From positions 77,618 through 141,617 of the forward strand of contig CAVVNF010000016.1 of the NCBI GenBank assembly GCA_963749535.1: a stretch of 64,000 bases of DNA, written 5' to 3'. Below, piece by piece: positions 57,743-64,000 of the stretch (position 1 is the stretch's first letter; the number at the start of each line of letters is the position of its first letter). This DNA is from Chersky-299 sp963749535. GTDB taxonomy: Bacteria; Actinomycetota; Thermoleophilia; RBG-16-64-13. The notes below the pieces were generated by a model. That model was given only the letters and a program-made list of their open reading frames with translations, was not told where the DNA came from and did not search any database. Position numbers and translations under genes: made by a program.

Positions 57743-58683
57743 TCAAAGCCCGATCGCCTCCGCCACGCGTGCCCAGCCCATGTCCTCTTGGCCTTCCAGC
57801 CGGCGCAGGTAGGTGGTGGTCACGGCGAGAGAGCTGTGGTCCAGGAACCGGGATACGTCCTCGATGCATTCGCCGGCATCCCGCCGGAGCTTGGCGGCCT
57901 GTGACGCAGGACATGCAGGCCGGAGGGAGGCAGACCGGCTTTCTCCAGATACCGGCGGAAGCGTCCGTAAAAGGTGGCGCTTCTGAGCCCTCGCCCATTC
58001 GTGGCGGCCGGAGAGGGCCACAGCGATTCGTGGGGGGACATGTGCTCAAGCTCCGCCCGTAGGCCGCCAGCGCGGCTCTGAGCGCGTCCAGCGCCGGACG
58101 GGGCAGCTCTCGGCGTCCGGTCTTCCCGCCCTTGCCCGCGTAGGCATAGAAGCAGACCTCGTTCTCGAAGGAGAGGTCACCGGCGGTCATGCGGAATACC
58201 TCGGCTCGGCGGCGACCGGTGAGCACCAGGGTGAGGATGATGGCTCGGTCGCGGAGACCCGGAGGGGTGTCGGGAATGACCGCGAGCAGCCGACGGACTT
58301 CTTCGGCCGAAAGTCCACGGGCCGGCGGGGTAGAGGTCCGTGGCCGCTCCAGCTTGTCGCAGGGATTGCTCTGGACGATGTCCATGCGGATGAGGAAGCG
58401 GAAGAAGGACGAGAGGCAGGCCATGCGGGCGCCGATGGTGACGGGGGAGGGGTCCTTGCCGGAAACGCCCTTGCCGTGGGCCCAGACGAACACTTCCTGG
58501 GCGGTCACCTTGTCCGGGGGTTTCCGCACTCGTCCGAAGAAGTCCTGGAGCATGCTGGAGTAGCCCTGGACTGTGCGTAGCGATCCCGACCGTCGCTCCT
58601 TCTCGACGAGGAAGGCGTAGAGGGCGCGTTCCCAGCCGACGAGGTTCTCCTCGGGGAAGGCGAGAGCTCTGAGTAGTTGTCAT
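57743..58683 (-). CDS. Tyrosine recombinase / integrase (XerC/D-like, frameshifted)
   Basis: The protein starts at ATG 58683 (MTTTQSSRLP) and passes through an N-terminal SAM-like core-binding domain (MLQDFFGRVRKPPDKVTAQE, ACLSSFFRFLIRMDIVQSNP). The catalytic domain has the first Arg in LVLTGRRRAEVFRM, then GLHVLRH and a DVSRFLDHSSLAVTTTYLRR segment with His and Tyr nucleophile. At least three frame changes (near 58600, 58050 and 57920) split it. About 310 residues if restored, XerD size. No att repeats seen next to it. Suggests integration of the nearby accessory DNA. Confidence 0.82.
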
Positions 58684-58921
58684 GTCCGACCTCCGTGCTA
58701 GGGTGAGGGCGACACCATGTTCGCTCTGGTGGCGCGCAAAGCAAGCAATCTGCGGTCCCAACGCTGGGGCTTGATCCCCCGCGCTTGCTAGTACAGGGGT
58801 TAAGAGTTGCGGCATCCCCCGACTGCAGGTCAGCGCCTAAACGGAGAACTTCGCGCCTTGGTTCACGACACTGCGCCCAGGGGTAGTAGTCTGGTGGGAC
58901 GGACACCAAGGAGGCGCACCC

Positions 58922-59866
58922 ATGAAGGCAGTCGCCATACTGAAAGAGGGGGCGTCGGCAGAAATCGCCGACCTACCACTTCCGGAGCCCGGCTCCGGTG
59001 AGATCCGCGTGCAGCTTCGGGCGGCTGGAGTGAACCCGGCGGATGGCAAGATGGCCTCGGGGGCCTACGGCCAGGTAGCCCTTCCCTACATCCCCGGCTT
59101 CGATGGAGCCGGTCAGGTGGATAAGCTGGGCGAGGGCGTCACTGCCTTTGCCCTGGGCGAGCGGGTCTTCGGACGGCTCGGCCAACTGGGACGAGGCACC
59201 TGGGCCGAATACGTGGTCACCCCGGAGTCGGGCGTCCTTACCCATATCCCCACCTGTCTCGATTTCGGCCAAGCCGCCGCTCTGCCCGTTGCCGGATTGA
59301 CGGCCCTTGGGGTCTTGCAGGAGCTTGGCCTTTCCGCGCCGGCAGGAGTCCTGGTCCTCGGGGCCACCGGCGGGGTTGGCGTCTTCTTTACGCAACTGGC
59401 GGCTCGGTCCGGTTTGGTCGTGGTCGCTACCGCCCGGCCCGAGCTCTGCGAGACGATGCGCAAGCTGGGAGCAACCTTTACGGTGGACCATACCGCTCCC
59501 TGGCCCCTCGAAGAGCAGCTCGTGGCCGCAGGTATCGAAGAGCTGGATGCCATCGCCGATTTTGTCGGCGATAAGTCCCTAGTGTCCTCGCTCAGTAGAC
59601 TGGTCCGCCGCGGAGGAAAGATCATATCCACCGCCCGCGGCGTAGACGAGCAGGCATTCGTTCCCCCGGGGGTGAGTGCATGGGCCTACCACGGGCAGGC
59701 GACCAAGGGCATGCTCGACGAGCTGGTCGCCATGGCGCAAGCGGGCGAAATCACGATTCCGGTGGACCAAGTCGCGGACCTGGTGAAGGGCCCTCAGGTA
59801 CTCGAAGAGAGTAGAAGCGGGCACCTCCATGGCAAAACCATCCTGAAGATCCCCTGGGGTAACTGA
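58922..59866 (+). CDS. MDR-family NADP-dependent quinone oxidoreductase-like protein
   Basis: A 314-residue medium-chain reductase without zinc ligands. N-terminal GroES-like part: EIRVQLRAAGVNPADGKMAS, PYIPGFDGAGQV. Nucleotide-binding part: VLVLGATGGVGVFFTQLAAR, with the alanine/glycine-rich motif of quinone oxidoreductases. The C-terminal HGKTILKI also fits. It probably reduces quinones or enals with NADPH. ATG 58922 follows AAGGAGG. It stands alone between the integrase and the restriction genes, perhaps cargo. Confidence 0.9.
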   Translation: MKAVAILKEGASAEIADLPLPEPGSGEIRVQLRAAGVNPADGKMASGAYGQVALPYIPGFDGAGQVDKLGEGVTAFALGERVFGRLGQLGRGTWAEYVVTPESGVLTHIPTCLDFGQAAALPVAGLTALGVLQELGLSAPAGVLVLGATGGVGVFFTQLAARSGLVVVATARPELCETMRKLGATFTVDHTAPWPLEEQLVAAGIEELDAIADFVGDKSLVSSLSRLVRRGGKIISTARGVDEQAFVPPGVSAWAYHGQATKGMLDELVAMAQAGEITIPVDQVADLVKGPQVLEESRSGHLHGKTILKIPWGN

Positions 59867-60070
59867 ACCAGGGCCGTCAGCGTTCAGGCCGGCTTCCATG
59901 CTTGGTCCGTGGCGGGTCGCCATGTGTGCGTCGTGGTGGTCACAGATTTGCAGCTCGTCGACCAAGAGGAACCCGGAAGGCTGGTTGTGGCGGCCGAGGT
60001 CGGGGGTTTGGCAATGGCCGCTTGGTAGAGGTAATGTACCGCTTTAGTTCGCTGCGTCCAAGGAACGACT

Positions 60071-61566
60071 GTGAAGTCACTTTCCGAACAAGTCAATCTC
60101 TTGAGGATCCAAGCCGATAGCAGGATTACAGCTCCAAACAGATCGGCCTTGGGTCAATTCATGACGCCGATTCGTCTGGCTCAACTGATGGCAGAGCTGT
60201 TTGTCGAGGAACGCGAAAGCATAAGGCTACTCAGCCCTGGAGCGGGGGTCGGCTCGCTTACCGCGGCTTTTGTGGAAAGGCAGCTCCGTAGGGACCGCAA
60301 GCCGTCAGCCATTTCCGTTGACGCCTTTGAGGTTGACCCAGGTTTCACCACATCTCGCGGGACGCTTGAGCTCTGTGAGGCGACGTGCAGAAAGAGGAGT
60401 CTCTTTTGAAGCGCGAGTTCACGAGCGAGACTACCTTGTCGCTTGCAATGACCAGATCTACCTTTGGGGAGAGGGAGTGAACAGGGGTCGATTGCGTGAT
60501 CATGAATCCACCTTATGGGAAGATCAATCAGGGCTCCACTCTGGCCAGGCAGCTTGCTCGGGCTGGATCGGGAGCACAAACAAGTACTCCGCCTTCATGC
60601 TCCTCGCTGCCCGGCAGTTGAACCCCGGCGGGGAATTCGTTTCGATTACTCCTCGGAGCTTCTGCAACGGCACGTACTTCCGACCGTTTCGTCGGGAGTT
60701 CTTCCGAATGATCTCGCCTCGCAGGGTCCATCTTTTTGAGTCTCGAAATGAGCTGTTCAGTGAGAATGGCGTGCTCCAAGAGAACATCGTGTTGCACGGA
60801 CGGAAGGAAAAGGCTCGACAGCCCATTCTCGTTGCCTGTAGCCGCGGCGACCAGTCTGTTTCGGAGAAGATGCTCGGGTATGAACAGGTGTTCCGCCCGG
60901 GTGACAACGACATGATTGTCCACCTGATCGCCGACTCCGACGAAGAGGAAATTGTCAATGCCGTCACCAGGCTTTCGGGGTCTCTGTCTGAACTTGGGGT
61001 CGAGGTATCGACGGGACGAGTCGTCGATTTCAGAGCTCGCGACTATCTATATGATCAACCGGGATTGGGAAGAGTCCCGCTGATCTTTCCTCAACATTTC
61101 CGTCAGGGCTCGATCGAGTGGCCGTGTCTCTCGGGCAAGAAAGCCAATGCAATCGCGGACTGTGGCGCAACCAGGAATCTCTTTGTCCCGAGCGGCTTCT
61201 ATGTGCTGGTGAAGAGGTTCAGCGCCAAGGAAGAAAGACGCAGAATCGTGGCAGCCATCCTTGACCCGCGCAAGATAGAGGCGGACTGGCTGGCATTCGA
61301 CAACAAGACCAACTTCTTCCATGTGGCCGGCAGGGGGCTATCGGAGGCTTTGGCAAAGGGACTAGCCACCTACCTGAATTCGACGATCATCGATCGCTAC
61401 TTCCGCCTCTTCAGCGGGCACACCCAAGTGAACGCAGAAGACCTGAGGAGGCTACCGTATCCGGCTGCGGATCAGCTCCTCGCCCTCGCTGGTTCATTTG
61501 GCGGCTCACATGAACAAGCGAGAATCGATAAGACAGTGTCAGGTGTCCTCAGAGTTCTAGGACTAA
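60071..61566 (+). CDS. BsuBI/PstI-type adenine-N6 DNA methyltransferase (frameshifted)
   Basis: An Eco57I-like class methyltransferase. N-terminal ALGQFMTPIRLAQLMAELF and a SAM-site-like LLSPGAGVGSLTAAFVERQL are followed by the catalytic NPPYGK (near 60505). Then come AAFMLLAARQL-type and GEFVSITPRSFCNGTYFRPF, typical of M.BsuBI/M.PstI. The frame changes near 60370, 60480 and twice near 60560, each fitting a +1 insertion. The end is uncertain; the last open frame runs to 61856, but its tail is antisense to the nuclease. TAA 61564 after another shift would give about 495 residues, the family length. Lower GC than its neighbours. Confidence 0.8.
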
Positions 61567-62583
61567 TCGTCTCGCAATTGCTCAGTGGCTTCTTCGAAGA
61601 AGTCCAGAACGCGAAACAGTCGCCCGGGGTCCTCGGCTATCCAGATTGCGGTTCCAGCGGGAATGTTCTTGTGAACAGCCTGACGTGTAGCGGCAGTCTT
61701 CCAGCTCGGGTAGACGGTCGTAAAGCCGACCCCTGCCTTGCCGTCCCTGTCCGCGACCGCCCGACACTGCTCTACTTTGTGAATATCCACCTCGCCGTCG
61801 CTTGTCACGGCTTCCACGATCCAAAGCCAGTCAGTCTCAGAGTTCCAAAGGATTAGGTCGGGCATTGCATCGCCGAGCTGAAGCTCGATTCCAGCCTCCT
61901 CGAGATTCCTGCGATCGTCGGAGGTGATTCTCTCCCCATCGCCTTCATCAACGTAGATCGGCGATACCCCGGGAGAAAACGCGGTACGAAGACAGACACT
62001 GCCGCTTGGATAAGCGCCGCATGCCCGCTCCGAGTCGACGCTCGGCTTGACTCCGCGTACTCGGCCTGCATTTGGAGACGCTCCCGAGTCGCCTCCTCGC
62101 CTATCCACCGCGCAGTCAGCGCGGCCAGGAGATCGTCGCGGGCCATTAGCACATCAAGAAAGCTTGGCGAAAGTCGGTAGGCGCTATTGGCGGATTTGGC
62201 GACAGGGTGTCCCGGAATGAACCGTCCCTGCCTCCGGTCAAAGTAAACCTTCCTCGACCGCGCCTATCTCCCAAAGAGGTTTGAGCCAATAGTCTCGCCC
62301 CTCCCGATCGAGCTTACCCCTGCCACGCTGGAGTATGCCTACATGACAACCGATGTGGGCGGTTGAGGCTCCGTCGCGAAGCGCAGGCCAGCGGGTGCCC
62401 GGCTGAACCAACTGGAATTCTCATCATCCAAAAGGGCAAAAACGACATCGATGATGTCCGCGCTTCCCGGTCTATCTGCCGAAGCACCGTTTCGACGCGC
62501 TTCTTCGTGACGCCCTGAGGAGACGTGGGTACAGCGAGAAGGCCGTCATTCTTCTTTCTCTGGATGTCATCCTGGAGAGCCAT
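61563..62583 (-). CDS. BsuBI/PstI family type II restriction endonuclease (frameshifted)
   Basis: The catalytic domain (PF06616) is clear: SPGVSPIYVDEGDGERI, LGDAMPDLILWNSETDWLWI, VEAVTSDGEVDIHKVEQCRA, GVGFTTVYPSWKTAATRQAV and HKNIPAGTAIWIAEDP. The PD-(D/E)xK residues fall in MPDLILW...IVEA. Upstream frames restore the helix-turn-helix half: FQLVQPGTRWPALRDGASTA, HIGCHVGILQRGRGKLDREG, RDYWLKPLWEIGAVEE and GRFIPGHPVAKSANSAYRL. Frame changes near 61985, 62255, 62415 and 62480. ATG 62583 is a guess giving about 340 residues, near PstI size. Convergent with the methyltransferase. Known family members cut CTGCAG. Confidence 0.82.
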
Positions 62584-62742
62584 CCTGCTCACCCCCGCCG
62601 CCGTCGGTCCGGGCGGCATCCCGATCTGGCGCAACATTTTCCCAATGGTATCGAACGTAGCTGGCGCGTGGAATGGCAAACAGGATGTGGCCCTGGCGCC
62701 GAACCTATCGCCGCCAACAGTCAGAGAAGGGGCAGCACTCTG

Positions 62743-63193
62743 ATGGGCCAAGCGTTACTCTTGAAAGGCCGCTACGTTGACAACACCGGAGGGAGCCATG
62801 GAGATACCGGGGGAGTCAGGGGCGCTGAATTGATACAAATGCTGATGAATCAGGGTCTTCTTGGGACGGAGAACGTCTCGTTTGGGAACGGAAGAGATAC
62901 AAGAAGATGTTTGAGGCCCGGGATTGAGCTCGAATGGATGCTTGAGGCTGTCCGACGGACGTCTCTTTGATTCGCCCTCCCGAGCCGCAGCCGCAGCCGT
63001 GCAGGGGCGGAGGTATGACGGATCGTTCAGGTTCTACAACGGGTGGTTGGTCTGGAGAGTCGGCGATGCAAAGGGACCATCACTGGCCGATTTAAGAGGA
63101 CGGTGCAGAGGCTCGGTACGGAGAAAGGCCTCCACAGGACAGAGGGACCCGCACACTAGTCTGCGATCGCGATGCCTCTTCCGATCGACCTAG
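62743..63193 (+). CDS. RAMA-domain-like small protein (frameshifted)
   Basis: Starting at ATG 62743, the first frame has a helix (GAELIQMLMNQGLLGTENVS) like the RAMA lead-in. After a +1 shift near 62900 the second reads LRLSDGRLFDSPSRAAAAAV followed by NGWLVWRVGDAKGPSLADLR. That is the RAMA (restriction enzyme adenine methylase associated) pattern: DGR-x-F-DSPS-xAA, then NGW-x-x-W-x-V. RAMA domains occur in or beside adenine methyltransferases and probably read modified DNA. It is divergent from the nuclease gene. Boundaries are uncertain. Confidence 0.5.
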
Positions 63194-63261
63194 AGCCTAA
63201 GAGGACAGAAACGCCGGCCTAGACAGCCTGCGTTTGTGGTTCTCGCTAACGGTAGAGGTTC

Positions 63262-63580
63262 TTACCAGCGACGGTTACCGTCGCTGGAGGGGGCGCCACC
63301 GTAGCCACCCAACGGGGGCTCCCGCGGTGCCTGTGGCTTGGCTTCGTCGACATTGAGCGCGCGACCGTCGAGTTGAGTGCCGTTGAGAGCCGCCTTCGCC
63401 TTTTGGGCTTCTTCCGGAGTGCTCATTTCCACGAAAGCGAAGCCTTTGGGGCGCCCGGAGTCGCGGTCGATGACGATGCCTGACCGAGACTACATCCCCA
63501 TACGCCGCGAAAAGTGTTCTCAGGCTTGCTTCCGAAGTGCCATAGCTGAGGTTGCCGACATACAGTCTTGCCGAACTCAT
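63262..63580 (-). CDS. RRM-type RNA-binding protein (frameshifted)
   Basis: From ATG 63580 the protein starts SARLYVGNLSYGTSEASLRT, an RNA recognition motif with RNP-2 (LYVGNL). After a frame change near 63478 it continues IVIDRDSGRPKGFAFVEMST with RNP-1 (KGFAFVEM), then AALNGTQLDGRALNVDEAKP and a Gly/Pro-rich tail ending GNRRW. About 105 residues, like the small glycine-rich or cold-induced RRM proteins found in diverse bacteria. An AGGTTC stretch precedes it. Binds RNA; the cellular role is unknown. Confidence 0.85.
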
Positions 63581-63845
63581 CAGAACCTCCCAAACGGAGT
63601 TGCCCGGGTGACCTGCGAGAGGCCGGATCTGTAGGTGAGGCGGCTGGACGCAACAGGAAAATGCGGCCAACACCTAAAGAGTGTTCCTAGTTGAAGGCTC
63701 ACCTCCCAACGTGATGCGGGCGACGTTGATAATCGTATCGAAGGGGCTGTGATCCCGTGTTCCTCCCATGGCCATACCCCATCCTAAACCACGGCGAAAC
63801 CCGCAGTTTGGCAGATGATGATTTGGGGCATACCTCTTGCATAAG
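63581..63845. other. Gap between the divergent RRM and heat-shock genes
   Basis: About 265 bases with no gene I can support. It should hold the leader of the RRM gene and the promoter of the right-hand gene. TTGCATAAGT just before the CIRCE element (63837-63846) could contain a -10-like hexamer, but no matching -35 is obvious. Confidence 0.4.
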
Positions 63846-63872
63846 TTGGCACTCGCGGGAAAGGAGTGCCAA
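63846..63872. promoter_or_regulatory. CIRCE operator (HrcA site)
   Basis: TTGGCACTC (63846-63854), nine spacer bases, and GAGTGCCAA (63864-63872) form a perfect dyad. The CIRCE consensus is TTAGCACTC-N9-GAGTGCTAA; this copy differs only by a compensated A-to-G/T-to-C pair, so the dyad is preserved. HrcA binds it to repress chaperone genes. It lies 81 bases before the ATG at 63953. Confidence 0.88.
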
Positions 63873-63952
63873 ATCCAACCACAAGGGTTTCAACACCCGG
63901 TTCGAGGCAAAAGAAATCCAGCGGCCGAACTAATAGTGCAGGAGGTTTGCGC

Positions 63953-64000
63953 ATGAACCTAGTAGCAATACGTAATCGGTTTAGGTGTACATAAACATAG
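63953..64000 (+). CDS. Start of a probable heat-shock gene (cut by window end)
   Basis: ATG 63953 with an AGGAGG site seven bases upstream reads MNLVAIRNRFR, then stops after two more codons. The beginning resembles small heat-shock protein (Hsp20) N-termini such as LVRWNPFRE; GroES or another HrcA target is also possible. Given the many indels in this sequence, the early stop may be artificial. The CIRCE element upstream supports a chaperone gene. Confidence 0.4.

Noticed and set aside
59884..60096. Short minus-strand open frame between the reductase and the methyltransferase
   Set aside because: No homology, skewed composition and no ribosome site; probably chance in GC-rich DNA.
61567..61856. 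Extension of the methyltransferase frame to 61856
   Set aside because: This part is exactly antisense to the conserved catalytic domain of the restriction nuclease and shows no methyltransferase similarity.

Overview
The window is a high-GC, gene-dense chromosomal segment. It probably comes from a deep-branching Actinomycetota lineage (Coriobacteriia- or Thermoleophilia-like), though the exact class cannot be fixed from the sequence. Supporting evidence: a division and cell-wall cluster with sepF and divIVA; a MurE with the DNPR meso-diaminopimelate signature; the actinobacterial order tkt-tal-zwf-opcA-pgl; PyrR sites that appear to work at translation; pyruvate:ferredoxin oxidoreductase; and a heliorhodopsin. 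Almost all genes up to 47.8 kb are on the + strand with short gaps or ATGA-type overlaps.

Layout. 0-8 kb: proA, nadD, a LytR_C-domain membrane protein, an Rrf2-LarE fusion, cysE and a UvrD/PcrA helicase. 8-30.7 kb: the dcw cluster (mraZ, rsmH, ftsL, ftsI, murE, murF, mraY, murD, ftsW, murG, murC, murB, ftsQ, ftsZ), then yfiH, yggS, sepF, proC, divIVA, yggU, a DksA/TraR protein, lspA and rluD, preceded by a clear array of MraZ boxes. 30.8-31.6 kb: heliorhodopsin. 32-40 kb: a HAD phosphatase and the oxidative/non-oxidative pentose phosphate genes. 40-42 kb: pyrR-pyrB. 42-46 kb: PFOR and an OsmC protein. 46-49 kb: hypothetical genes and a YgjP-like metalloprotein. 49-52.3 kb: pyrC-carA and a DUF3467 gene. 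52.3-54.3 kb: a peroxiredoxin with in-frame UGA at the peroxidatic position (selenoprotein candidate) and an exported FAD oxidoreductase. 54.3-63.2 kb: an accessory region with an IS3-type transposase remnant, a beta-propeller fragment, a CapA lipoprotein, a SanA-like protein, a tyrosine recombinase, an alcohol-dehydrogenase-like reductase, a BsuBI/PstI-type restriction-modification system and a RAMA-like protein. 63.2-64 kb: an RRM protein and a CIRCE operator that probably controls a heat-shock gene running off the end.

How the parts fit. The dcw genes make lipid-linked peptidoglycan precursor and build the divisome. The pentose phosphate genes supply NADPH and ribose-5-phosphate. PyrR, PyrB, PyrC and CarA use carbamoyl phosphate and aspartate for UMP synthesis, with two matching PyrR RNA sites in front of pyrB and pyrC.

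Quality warning. Many indispensable genes are broken by single-base shifts: uvrD, ftsI, murF, mraY, murC, ftsZ (eight), yfiH, tkt, zwf, opcA, pyrR, PFOR (at least five), pyrC and the restriction genes. Nearly all are one-base insertions; only a few are losses in homopolymers. Their protein continuity is intact across frames, so I annotate full spans and regard sequencing or assembly error as the most likely cause.
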